A DNA stretch of 64,000 nucleotides from a virus (IMGVR_UViG_3300009164_000047:1-64000); one strand, 5' to 3'. Counted from the stretch's first letter, positions 47,497 to 55,152 are shown. The notes: a model not told the origin generated them from the sequence alone. Numbers and translations: made by a program.

Positions 47497-49814
47497 AGCG
47501 CCGCAAAGAATTGTTTGACCAGGGGTACTGGGAAGTACCTGATGGATTGAATACTGCTATGTTTGATTTTAAATGGCGTCCTGATCCTATGGATAGACCT
47601 TATATACATCAATTTGGCACACAATGGCAAAAGACGGGAGGTCCACGTTTTGTAATACCGGAGAATGAAGGTATAAAGTATCAAGACTGTCAAATAGCAA
47701 TAAAAAATTCTGACCATAACAATCGTTGCTGGAGACCAATATTAGCTAACTGTACAATTGACTTTAGCTGGCACCCAGATGATACTGAGCCGCCATACAT
47801 ATATGTCTTTTATAATCAATGGCATGATTCACCTACGTATCAATATCGTGTGCCGGGTGCTACTGATAAAAAATATATTACAAATCTTAGAGCGTATCTA
47901 CTACCGGAGAAAGAATACTGGGAAGTGCCGGATGACATTGATGAAAGTAAGTTTGATTTTAGTTGGAGACCAAACCCAGAAGAACCTCCCATGATTCATC
48001 AGTTTGGCACACAGTGGCAAAAGACGGGCGGTCCTAGATATATGATTGAAGGTGCAACAGAAACAAAATATGTTGACACACTAAAAGCAATTAAATTACC
48101 ACAGATGCGTAATTGGCGAATACTAGAAGAAATAGAAACAGATAAGTTTGACTTTAGTTGGCATCCAGACAATACAGAGCCACCTATGATGTATGAGTTT
48201 GGTACACAGTGGCAAATAGCTGGTGGACCTATCTATGTAACAAAAGGTAGCACCCAAACGAAATATTGCGGTGATCAAATTGCTATTCGCATATCAATAG
48301 AAGATAGATGCTATAGACCATTAGTATCTAATTTACAGTTTGATTATAGCTGGCATCCCGATCCTAATGAGCCTCCATACATATATGTATTCGGTAATCA
48401 ATGGTATGATGCAGAAGTAATGCCCACACTATTATATCGTGTAAAAGATGCAACAGAAAAGAAATACGTAACAAATGTCAAAGCTAAGTTAACTGAAAAG
48501 ATGGATAACTGGGTTACTCCCGATGATGTAGATTTCACTGTATTTGATTATAGCTGGTGCCCACATCCCGGTGAGCCACCACTAATACATCAGTTTGGTA
48601 CACAATGGCAACGCAGTGGCGGACCTGCATACATAGCAAAAGATGCTAATGGTATAAAGTATGAAGATGTAATCAAATCAATTAAGAAACCTAATATACG
48701 CAATTGGCGAATCATTGAACCTATCGACAAAGATACATTTGACTTTAGTTGGCATCCTGATGCTACAGAAGAAAACTACAATCATGTATTTGGAACTAAG
48801 TTTCATACACCTGAGATATTACCCGCATTAATGTATCGTGGACATGATGATGCTAGAAACAATAAGTATAGCAATGACCTACAAGCAGATTTGCAGATAG
48901 AAAAGGTTATCTATGAGGACAGTATCTTTGATGCATGTAAGGATCACAAGTTCTCTACTGCATACGCACATTTTATTAAGAGTACAAATAGTAACTACCT
49001 ACATGAGTTGATTAAGGCTGATAATGTAAGTGTACATTTGTTTCCTAGTGAAGCAATTGTCCCAAAAGATGCAGTACAATACATGTACGACAAATTATCA
49101 GATTATGATTATGTAGTTGAACATAACTTTGACGAAACAATAAAACCATTAGATGTTATATTCTTTAGCAACGGAGAAGCATGTGCGGAAGAAAACTATG
49201 AGCATTTGTTATCACTTGGTATATTGAATAGAATCATACGTATTGACGGTGTTAAAGGTCGTGTAGCAAGTCAACATGCGGCTGCCAATGCCAGTAATAC
49301 ACCTTGGTATTTTTTAGTCAATGCTAAACTAAAAGTCAGAGAAAACTTTGACTTTAATTGGCAACCTAACATACACAAATCACGCAGACATTATATCTTT
49401 ACTGCTACTAATCCAATAAACAAATTAGAGTATGGACATCAAGCTATTGTTGCAAACAATAAGAAACTTACACTGAATACAGTTGTTCGTGGATTAGACT
49501 ACACTATGGATAGCAAGACAGAAGTATTGTCGGTTAATTCTGGTGTTAGTACATTCAATTCTAGTCCATGGGATACATGGCGCACCGCATTCAGAGAAGT
49601 TATTAAATTGAAACACTATACTGATGTTGATTCAAAACGTAGACTAGATGCTTGGTTGACTATTAAAAATGGGTTGTTTGGTGATTACAGTATTAAGGGT
49701 GCAACTGATGCTGTTAAATATTATGAGGAAGTTGATGGTGCTATGGATAAACTTATGTTATCCTACGATTGGGAATGGTTAGAACAGAGATATTACAAAT
49801 GTTTAAAAAATTAG
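47475..49814 (+). CDS. Seven-repeat tryptophan-rich protein with C-terminal glycosyltransferase-like domain
   Basis: A 779-residue protein. Residues about 15-475 hold seven repeats of about 60-70 residues around the core FDFSWHPDxxEPPxIxxFGT followed by QW and usually GGP; alternate copies differ (QFGTQWQKTGGP against VFGNQWYDA), suggesting a two-unit super-repeat. From about residue 540 it resembles the DGD glycosyltransferase-like gene upstream, but the DGD site is replaced by VNAKL, so this copy is probably not a metal-dependent transferase. That domain itself contains NFDFNWQPN, a repeat-like core. I do not recognise the repeat family. It overlaps the radical SAM stop by 22 bases and the oxygenase start by 16, so the three are made together. 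Confidence 0.6.
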   Translation: MEKFIDIKRRKELFDQGYWEVPDGLNTAMFDFKWRPDPMDRPYIHQFGTQWQKTGGPRFVIPENEGIKYQDCQIAIKNSDHNNRCWRPILANCTIDFSWHPDDTEPPYIYVFYNQWHDSPTYQYRVPGATDKKYITNLRAYLLPEKEYWEVPDDIDESKFDFSWRPNPEEPPMIHQFGTQWQKTGGPRYMIEGATETKYVDTLKAIKLPQMRNWRILEEIETDKFDFSWHPDNTEPPMMYEFGTQWQIAGGPIYVTKGSTQTKYCGDQIAIRISIEDRCYRPLVSNLQFDYSWHPDPNEPPYIYVFGNQWYDAEVMPTLLYRVKDATEKKYVTNVKAKLTEKMDNWVTPDDVDFTVFDYSWCPHPGEPPLIHQFGTQWQRSGGPAYIAKDANGIKYEDVIKSIKKPNIRNWRIIEPIDKDTFDFSWHPDATEENYNHVFGTKFHTPEILPALMYRGHDDARNNKYSNDLQADLQIEKVIYEDSIFDACKDHKFSTAYAHFIKSTNSNYLHELIKADNVSVHLFPSEAIVPKDAVQYMYDKLSDYDYVVEHNFDETIKPLDVIFFSNGEACAEENYEHLLSLGILNRIIRIDGVKGRVASQHAAANASNTPWYFLVNAKLKVRENFDFNWQPNIHKSRRHYIFTATNPINKLEYGHQAIVANNKKLTLNTVVRGLDYTMDSKTEVLSVNSGVSTFNSSPWDTWRTAFREVIKLKHYTDVDSKRRLDAWLTIKNGLFGDYSIKGATDAVKYYEEVDGAMDKLMLSYDWEWLEQRYYKCLKN
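47550..48870 (+). repeat. Protein-level tandem repeats (seven units) in the tryptophan-rich protein
   Basis: Seven FD[FY]xW-P cores occur, near 47565, 47760, 47952, 48147, 48342, 48543 and 48738, a spacing of about 190-200 bases. DNA identity is high only between some copies (GGCAAAAGACGGG recurs at two units), so amplification is not recent throughout. Confidence 0.7.
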
Positions 49815-50353
49815 ATTTTACATTGGATATTGATTTTGATAGAATAAAAAATGACCAAATGATGGAATCATATGGTGATACATTTTTTAGTTATCCATTA
49901 AAAGATGTAGAATACTTCAATGATATATTGTCACGCAGTATCAAATTAAATCTACAACCATACGCCATAAACTATACTGAAATATCAAAAGAAGGCGCAG
50001 GCCCACATTCTGATGGTCCCATCGTTGCACTTAATTATTACCTTAAAACAAATGGTGAAGCTACACTGTTCTGGGAACCAAAAGTATCTAACATAAAAGT
50101 ATTACCTCCTATTCAGGGTCTAGATGGCGGTCCTATTAATTACAATACGTCTGTAGTTGGGTTTGAATCTAGTGAATTAAAATTGAGCAATTATTTTGTA
50201 GCCAAACCAAATGATGCGTATTTAATTGATGCATCATTTATACATTCAATTATAAAAAGAGACCATACTATTGTTCGCAGATTTATTAGATTTTTTTGGG
50301 AAAATGCTACATTCGATGAAGTATTAAATAGCATTGAAATACTACCAAAATAG
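49799..50353 (+). CDS. 2-oxoglutarate/Fe(II)-dependent oxygenase-like protein
   Basis: A 184-residue protein from the ATG at 49799 (MFKKLDFTLDIDFDRI), overlapping the preceding gene by 16 bases. It shows the facial triad of 2OG oxygenases: H70 and D72 in GPHSDGP, H149 in ASFIHSI, and a downstream basic residue (R160/R161/R164 in VRRFIRFFW) for 2-oxoglutarate. ATLFWEPK and YFVAKPNDAYLID fit the double-stranded beta-helix. The family hydroxylates proteins, nucleic acids or small molecules. Adjacency to radical SAM and the repeat protein suggests protein modification; that is inference. Confidence 0.6.
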   Translation: MFKKLDFTLDIDFDRIKNDQMMESYGDTFFSYPLKDVEYFNDILSRSIKLNLQPYAINYTEISKEGAGPHSDGPIVALNYYLKTNGEATLFWEPKVSNIKVLPPIQGLDGGPINYNTSVVGFESSELKLSNYFVAKPNDAYLIDASFIHSIIKRDHTIVRRFIRFFWENATFDEVLNSIEILPK

Positions 50354-50392
50354 TTGACCATAACTAAATACTATGATACAATAGGAACTGTT

Positions 50393-50542
50393 ATGGAACT
50401 AATACGATACAGAGATGCGGGTATGAATACATATACTTGGTTTTATGTAAATGAAAAGAAACATTGTATTAGTCCTTTTTTTGATAGTGAGCAAGAAGCC
50501 AAAGACTGGTTTGAAAAAGTCTTTGACGAAATACAAGAGTAA
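50393..50542 (+). CDS. Small hypothetical protein
   Basis: A 49-residue protein from the ATG at 50393 (MELIRYRDAGMNTYTWFYVN), preceded by AGGAACTGTT. It ends in an acidic amphipathic helix (EQEAKDWFEKVFDEIQE). An in-frame TTG at 50354 has no leader and is less likely. ACTAAATAC at 50364-50372 may be a weak late promoter. No family recognised. Confidence 0.55.
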   Translation: MELIRYRDAGMNTYTWFYVNEKKHCISPFFDSEQEAKDWFEKVFDEIQE

Positions 50543-50548
50543 GGTTTT

Positions 50549-50650
50549 ATGTTTGAAAATTGGCATTGGGTTTATATGTGGGGCATTTTAGTTGTAGCCA
50601 ACTATATGTTCTGGATAGTAAAAAGTCTTTTTGACAACGTGAAAGAGTAA
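50549..50650 (+). CDS. Small single-pass membrane protein
   Basis: A 33-residue ORF with TAAGG five bases before the ATG. The sequence MFENWHWVYMWGILVVANYM then FWIVKSLF gives one hydrophobic, Trp-rich membrane segment and a charged tail (DNVKE). It ends just before the tmRNA acceptor piece. The role is unknown; small inner-membrane peptides of this kind are common in T4-like phages. Confidence 0.5.
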   Translation: MFENWHWVYMWGILVVANYMFWIVKSLFDNVKE

Positions 50651-50717
50651 GTTATTGCTGTATGAAGCAAAGAGAAAAGTGTTCTGGACGGGGGTGCGAA
50701 TCCCCCCAGGTCCACCA
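50651..50717 (+). ncRNA. ssrA: tmRNA acceptor piece (permuted two-piece tmRNA)
   Basis: GGACGGGGGTGCGAATCCCC followed by CCAGGTCCACCA (50686-50717) forms a T-arm (GGGGG/CCCCC around TGCGAAT) and the 3' acceptor strand CAGGTCC plus ACCA. CAGGTCC pairs over all seven positions (one G-U) with GGGCCTG at 50901, which starts the coding piece downstream. The gene order acceptor-then-coding is that of circularly permuted tmRNA. TGCTGT (50656-50661) can pair with ACAGCA (50942-50947), and TGTTCT (50680-50685) with AG(T)AACA near 50926-50933, as the long P2 helix linking the pieces. The 5' boundary is approximate. Encoded CCA is present. Confidence 0.85.
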
Positions 50718-50728
50718 TAAGGAAGTTT

Positions 50729-50899
50729 GTGAAAAGTAAAAGTAAGTTCAGTCGTTTTAATCTTAAAGGCAACATTATGTGGTGCCTAAATTTGCGTAAC
50801 GGATGGGTAAGAATTTACAACACTATAATTCGTTGGAATACCGATTGGACAACTAATTATAGATACTTTTCAATAGAACAAATAAAAGTTTCTTTATGA
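50729..50899 (+). CDS. Small ORF inside the tmRNA intervening segment
   Basis: A 56-codon ORF from a GTG at 50729 to the TGA at 50897-50899, preceded by AAGGA six bases upstream. The product is basic and Trp/Tyr-rich: KSKSKFSRFNLKGNIMWCLN, then LRNGWVRIYN and IIRWNTDWTTNYRYFSIEQI. It exactly fills the 183-base segment between the CCA end of the acceptor piece and the first base of the coding piece. Processing of the tmRNA precursor would release or destroy this message. The codons and the ribosome site look real, but no family is recognised. Confidence 0.5.
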   Translation: MKSKSKFSRFNLKGNIMWCLNLRNGWVRIYNTIIRWNTDWTTNYRYFSIEQIKVSL

Positions 50900-50900
50900 T

Positions 50901-51060
50901 GGGCCTGCATAGTTTCGACAGGGCAAGTAGTAACAGAGTGGACAGCACGGTAGGCGATGACCGTTAATCAAGCAAAAAAAGTAAACGCAAACGACTCACA
51001 GTTCGCATTAGCAGCCTAAACACTGCTTAGGGTAAGACATACCTCGTAACAGAAAATCAG
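50901..51060 (+). ncRNA. ssrA: tmRNA coding piece, tag ANDSQFALAA
   Basis: It starts GGGCCTGCATAGTTTCGACA, with the conserved tmRNA D-arm-like TTTCGACAGGG. ACGGT (50947-50951) and ACCGT (50960-50964) form a stem of the first pseudoknot, whose loop GAT can pair with ATC at 50967-50969. The resume codon GCA at 50987 opens the tag A-N-D-S-Q-F-A-L-A-A, closed by TAA at 51017-51019. AGCAG (51010-51014) and CTGCT (51023-51027) make the helix that normally encloses the tag end. The LAA terminus is the ClpXP degradation signal. tmRNA with SmpB frees stalled ribosomes. The 3' end is approximate, before the terminator. Confidence 0.9.
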
Positions 51061-51083
51061 AAAAGGCTCTTAGGAGCCTTTTT
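51061..51083 (+). terminator. Rho-independent terminator of the tmRNA/late operon
   Basis: AAAAGGCTC pairs with GAGCCTTTT over nine base pairs around a TTAG loop, and the stem runs directly into a T tract. It follows the tmRNA coding piece. Confidence 0.85.
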
Positions 51084-51101
51084 CTTTGGCATAATTTTTC
51101 T

Positions 51102-51109
51102 AATAAATA
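51102..51109 (+). promoter_or_regulatory. T4-type late promoter motif (AATAAATA)
   Basis: TAATAAATACT lies 21 bases upstream of the tail-fibre ATG at 51131 and directly after the tmRNA terminator, so the fibre gene has its own late transcript. Confidence 0.6.
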
Positions 51110-51130
51110 CTATATTAAATAGGATAAATT

Positions 51131-54100
51131 ATGTCTTTTACGTTGTCTGATGGTGGAGTTCAAATATCTAATATTTCAATTTTAGGGCCTACCCCCGGAG
51201 CCCCCGGTATAACCGCAGCAACCCAAATTGGAATAGGGCAGGTACAAATAGATTATACTGCACCAATTTATAAAGGTGCATCGATCATTACACGATATTT
51301 TGTAGTTTCCTCACCTGGTAATATTACTGCTAGTATAACTACATTTACTTCCGGTAGTATTGTTCTTTCTGGTTTGACAGATAGACAAATTTATGTCTTT
51401 GTTGTTTATGCGGAAAATTCATATGGGTTTGGTGCAACTGCAATTAGTTCTCCGGTACAGATATATCCTGCAAAACCAGATGAACCTATAATAGTATCAG
51501 TATCTCAGCAAGGGTGGGGAGCTAATATTTCTTATACTGCCCCCTTACTGACAGGCCTTTCTCAGATACAATCATATACCGGTATCTCTACTCCGGGTAG
51601 TATTACTAAAACTGTAAATCAATCGGGTTCAGGATATTTAGTAATAGGTGATAATACAACTAAGTTAACATTAGGTACACCTTATACTTTTACAGCACAT
51701 GCTACTAATTCTTATGGTGATAGTATAGAAAGTATTGCTAGCAATAGTTTAACTTTAACAAGGCCCACTGTTGACGGACCTACGTTAGTACCATCTACTT
51801 ATCAAACTGATTTAAATGTGTATTTAACTGTCATCCCCCCAACACGTACTGCGGTTCAAGCACCGGTTACTACTTATTCCGTAACATTTAATGGCGGTAC
51901 TACAACAGGTTCATCTTCTAGTACACGCACGGTTAGTTCAAGTATATTAGCTTGCAGAACTGCCGCTCCAACAGTTGAATCTGCAGGACCATATACATTA
52001 ACGGTTGGAGGGATAGCAGCAATACCAGTTTCAACTACTTATCCTAACTCTTACGTTTATCCCTATAGTCCTTTTATGGGGGCTATAGCTAGTAATTTTA
52101 ACGGAAGTAATTATTTAATAGGACCAACTAAACGTAGATTAATTAACACTGGGCCATTCAGTATTGAATGTTGGATAAAACCCGCAAATCCAGTTTCCGG
52201 TACCGACCAATGTATAGTTCAAAACTTTGATTGGAATGGTGGAAATAATTCTGGATTTATATTGTGGTTAACTGGTTCTGGAAAAATAAGATTAGAAGCA
52301 ACTGATGGAGTATTTAGCCTTACAATTCCTACACAGCCTACAGTAATCGAAAGTAATTATGCACTACCGGCGAATACATTATACGCATTACGTTTTACTA
52401 ATACTGCTACTAATGGTTCTCAGATGATAACCGGACCATTAACTCAAGCAATACTTACTGTTGGACCATTTACTATTGAAGCTTGGATAAAACCTAATCA
52501 GCCATCAGTAGCGGTAAACATGTTAGTTGTTGAAAACGCACGATGGTCTGCTGGTAATGCCGGAGGATTCAGAGTATATGTAACGACTGCTAATACCATA
52601 AGGTTAGATGCTGTTAATGGAACATGGAATTCTTTTCCAACGGTTTTAACTAGTACTACATCAATACCAAATGGAGATTATACTCATGTAGCAATAACTA
52701 GGGACAACAACAATGATATAAGGATTTTTCTTAATGGGGTAGTAGATGTCTCTACTGTTAATAATTCAAGTAATTTTAGTAACATAGCGTATAGCTCTGG
52801 TACCGGTGGTTTAGGTACATTAAGAATAGGTGCAAGTCAATCTGATTCTACTTACCCCAATCCATTCCAAGGGTTTATATCTAATTTAAGAATAGTTCCG
52901 GGGGTTGCAGTATATACTGTATCTTTTACCGTTCCTAATTTTTTGCTAAGTGCTACACAAAGTTCAAGTACAAATATAGCGGCTATTGGCCCTGTTATAC
53001 CATCAGATGGTTATAGTGTACTTTTTAATCCAAATATAAATGCAAAACAATACTTAACAGTACCCTATAATTCTATTTTTGATATCCCGACAGACACTCA
53101 ATGGACTATTGAATGCTGGGTATTAACAAGTAGTACAAATGCTTTTATTATAGCCAATAGAAATTGGAATTATGGTAGTGGTGGTCCTACATGGGGATTT
53201 AGCCTTCAAGGTGGAGTCACACCACAATGGGACATAGCTGGATCAGGATCTGCAAGTTTTGTCTTGGCTACATCTACTTTAAGTGGTACACTGGGTCGAT
53301 GGAATCATTATGCATTTACCCGTGATTCTAACAATGATTGTAGAATTTTTGTTAATGGACAGGTGGGTGTTACCCGTAATGATAATAGAGCAATGACTAA
53401 CGCTGCCGGACCTGTATTTATCGGTGTTGCTAGTAATCTCAGTAACTCCTCATATTCTTCTGGACATATATCAAATTTAAGAATTGTTAAGAATCAAGCA
53501 TTATATACTACCAATTTTACACCAAGCACAAGTCCATTAACTAGAACAAGTCAAGGTGCTATAGCATCTAATGTAATTTTAGTAATATGCCAGGGTAATA
53601 CTTTATCTGATAATGGAACAGGTAATAGTGGCTCTACGTTTACCCTATCTGCTTTTGGAAATATTAATTATGTAAATACACCTATAATTACAAAACATTA
53701 CAGTCCTTTTGGTACTCAAGCAGTACTTCTTGCAGGACAATCTAGTTCAGCTACCACCGACAATTCCGGTCTTTCACCACTTAGTGGCGGTGCTGGAGGG
53801 GTTGTTTTATTTCAAAATAAATGGTATCATATTGCAGTATCACGTGATATATATAATGTTGTTCGTATTTTTGTTGATGGGGTTGCAGATACTAATACAG
53901 TAACTTATCCAGCAAGTTTAAGTTTACGTGCTACGCAATCCGTCGGTAATCCAGGACCAACATTCAGAATAGGAGCACGTGTTAAAGATTCTAGTGTATC
54001 TAATAATTATACTGGTTTACTATCTGATTTACGTATCATTCAAGGTTACTATCGTTCAATTAATTTTTCATTACCAACAGAACTATCAAATGCTAGTGAA

Positions 54101-54898
54101 ACCTTGAGTAATATATATCCAATATTGTCTTTACCAAACAATACTTATACCTTTACTGGTGTTTCAAATAATATATATGGTGACGGGCCTGCAGGTACTG
54201 CATCATCTCCGTTTATTGTTAATAACAGTCAAATAGCATGGGTTAATACAAGTACAGTAAATGCAATCAGCACAACATGGACAGTACCTGCAGGTGTTTA
54301 TTCTATTAGTGCAGTTGTAATAGGAGGGGGCGGAGGAGGAGGATATAAATCGGGCGGAGGCGCCGGTGGTGGTGGAGGAGGAGGATTGACTTATGCTAAT
54401 AACATCACTGTTAATCCAGGGGAAGTTTTAACAATACGTGTTGCATTTGCAGGTGCATTCGCTACTGCATCGCTATCTCCTGGATATGGTGGAAGCTCAT
54501 CAATTACCAGAGCCTCTGCAACTGTTTTAATTACTGCTAGTTCAGGGTATGCAGGCTCTCAAAATGCTAGTACCGCTGGTGCTCAGGGCGTTGGAGGGAA
54601 CGGAACAATAGTAAACGGTTCTGGATTAAATGTTGAAGGTGAAACTGTAACCGGGTATAGTGGTAAAGCAGGTAACGGAGGAAGCGGCACTACAAATGGT
54701 CAAGGTGGTAGTGCGGCTACGTATACAGCACAACCGACTACTACTCTTGTAGGTATAAGTGAACTAGGTAGTGCAGTATCCGGAGTAAACGGTGTAGGTG
54801 GTAGTAGCGGTTCTAATGGTGGTCCGGGTGTCGTGCGAATTGTATGGCCAGGAGAATTTAGAAAATATCCAGATACAAACGTTAGTACAAATCTTTAA
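51131..54898 (+). CDS. Large tail fibre/adhesin: Fn3, LamG-like and glycine-rich tip
   Basis: A 1255-residue protein. Residues about 15-215 form two fibronectin-III-like domains (GVQISNISILGPTPGAPGIT; FVVYAENSYGFGATAISSPV). Residues about 315-985 contain four concanavalin/LamG-like units marked by FSIECWIKP, FTIEAWIKP and WTIECWV, each followed by an xFxNGVxD strand and IGASQSD-type turns, and closed by SNLRIV. The C-terminus from about 1065 is poly-Gly (VIGGGGGGGYKSGGGAGGGG), then GGSS and GGSSGSNGGPGVVRIVWPG motifs, as in glycine-rich receptor-binding tips of T-even-type adhesins. It is probably the distal fibre that binds host glycans. The gene follows its own late promoter. Confidence 0.72.
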   Translation: MSFTLSDGGVQISNISILGPTPGAPGITAATQIGIGQVQIDYTAPIYKGASIITRYFVVSSPGNITASITTFTSGSIVLSGLTDRQIYVFVVYAENSYGFGATAISSPVQIYPAKPDEPIIVSVSQQGWGANISYTAPLLTGLSQIQSYTGISTPGSITKTVNQSGSGYLVIGDNTTKLTLGTPYTFTAHATNSYGDSIESIASNSLTLTRPTVDGPTLVPSTYQTDLNVYLTVIPPTRTAVQAPVTTYSVTFNGGTTTGSSSSTRTVSSSILACRTAAPTVESAGPYTLTVGGIAAIPVSTTYPNSYVYPYSPFMGAIASNFNGSNYLIGPTKRRLINTGPFSIECWIKPANPVSGTDQCIVQNFDWNGGNNSGFILWLTGSGKIRLEATDGVFSLTIPTQPTVIESNYALPANTLYALRFTNTATNGSQMITGPLTQAILTVGPFTIEAWIKPNQPSVAVNMLVVENARWSAGNAGGFRVYVTTANTIRLDAVNGTWNSFPTVLTSTTSIPNGDYTHVAITRDNNNDIRIFLNGVVDVSTVNNSSNFSNIAYSSGTGGLGTLRIGASQSDSTYPNPFQGFISNLRIVPGVAVYTVSFTVPNFLLSATQSSSTNIAAIGPVIPSDGYSVLFNPNINAKQYLTVPYNSIFDIPTDTQWTIECWVLTSSTNAFIIANRNWNYGSGGPTWGFSLQGGVTPQWDIAGSGSASFVLATSTLSGTLGRWNHYAFTRDSNNDCRIFVNGQVGVTRNDNRAMTNAAGPVFIGVASNLSNSSYSSGHISNLRIVKNQALYTTNFTPSTSPLTRTSQGAIASNVILVICQGNTLSDNGTGNSGSTFTLSAFGNINYVNTPIITKHYSPFGTQAVLLAGQSSSATTDNSGLSPLSGGAGGVVLFQNKWYHIAVSRDIYNVVRIFVDGVADTNTVTYPASLSLRATQSVGNPGPTFRIGARVKDSSVSNNYTGLLSDLRIIQGYYRSINFSLPTELSNASETLSNIYPILSLPNNTYTFTGVSNNIYGDGPAGTASSPFIVNNSQIAWVNTSTVNAISTTWTVPAGVYSISAVVIGGGGGGGYKSGGGAGGGGGGGLTYANNITVNPGEVLTIRVAFAGAFATASLSPGYGGSSSITRASATVLITASSGYAGSQNASTAGAQGVGGNGTIVNGSGLNVEGETVTGYSGKAGNGGSGTTNGQGGSAATYTAQPTTTLVGISELGSAVSGVNGVGGSSGSNGGPGVVRIVWPGEFRKYPDTNVSTNL

Positions 54899-54955
54899 GT
54901 GTTTACACTGGGTAAAAACAATGATTTTCTCTATGTTATTTTTGATTTTTCCGTG

Positions 54956-54988
54956 TATAATAACGATATATACTATGACAGTATGTCA
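54956..54988 (+). promoter_or_regulatory. Candidate promoter/operator of the pqqA-like gene
   Basis: TATAAT at 54956-54961 lies 47 bases before the ATG; the -35 region is poor (no good TTGACA at 16-18 bases). TGACA-GTA-TGTCA at 54976-54988 is a short palindrome close to the expected transcript start and could be an operator. Both are weak calls. Confidence 0.4.
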
Positions 54989-55008
54989 AACTTAACCAGG
55001 AGAAAACT

Positions 55009-55080
55009 ATGTGGACAAAACCAACAGCATCTGATATGCGTTTCGGATTTGAAATCACGATGTATATTGCTAACCGCTAA
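55009..55080 (+). CDS. pqqA: PqqA-like peptide (precursor of the cofactor PQQ)
   Basis: A 23-residue [23 protein letters not shown] then ANR, with AGGAG six bases before the ATG. PqqA is a 22-29-residue ribosomal peptide whose conserved Glu and Tyr, spaced E-x-x-x-Y, are cross-linked by the radical SAM enzyme PqqE (with PqqD) and excised to form pyrroloquinoline quinone. Here they are E15 and Y19 in FEITMY; the MWTKP start and the IANR end are typical of proteobacterial PqqA. No pqqB, C, D or E is nearby, so it would depend on host enzymes. It lies between the fibre gene and a strong terminator, forming a possible single-gene unit. PQQ serves methanol and glucose dehydrogenases, consistent with a methylotroph-like host. 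Confidence 0.85.
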   Translation: MWTKPTASDMRFGFEITMYIANR

Positions 55081-55094
55081 TATATATTGAAATC

Positions 55095-55122
55095 AAAAAA
55101 AGGGCACTAGTTGCCCTTTTTT
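55095..55122 (+). terminator. Rho-independent terminator after pqqA
   Basis: AAAAAAAGGGCA and TGCCCTTTTTT pair around a CTAGT-type loop with a T tract, 15 bases after the pqqA-like stop codon. Confidence 0.85.
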
Positions 55123-55146
55123 CTTTACTGCTTCTGAATAATCATA

Positions 55147-55152
55147 TATACT
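55147..55152 (+). promoter_or_regulatory. -10 element (TATACT) giving a leaderless start at 55159
   Basis: TATACT is separated by exactly six bases from the ATG at 55159; TTTACT at 55124-55129 is 17 bases upstream as a weak -35. The same TATA-N6-ATG spacing is seen at gp47 and at 56194. Confidence 0.45.

Noticed and set aside
42978-50542. The radical SAM protein at 46081 as the PqqE partner of the pqqA-like gene
   Set aside because: It has the CxxxCxxC core, but its extra cysteines lie before the core, whereas PqqE carries a C-terminal SPASM domain; it is 8 kb away, in a different transcription unit, and closely tied to the repeat protein.
54899-55090. A 63-codon frame starting with GTG right after the fibre stop and overlapping the pqqA-like gene
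   Set aside because: It has no ribosome site and no recognisable pattern, while the overlapping frame has an ideal AGGAG site and matches PqqA; it also runs through the promoter-like region.
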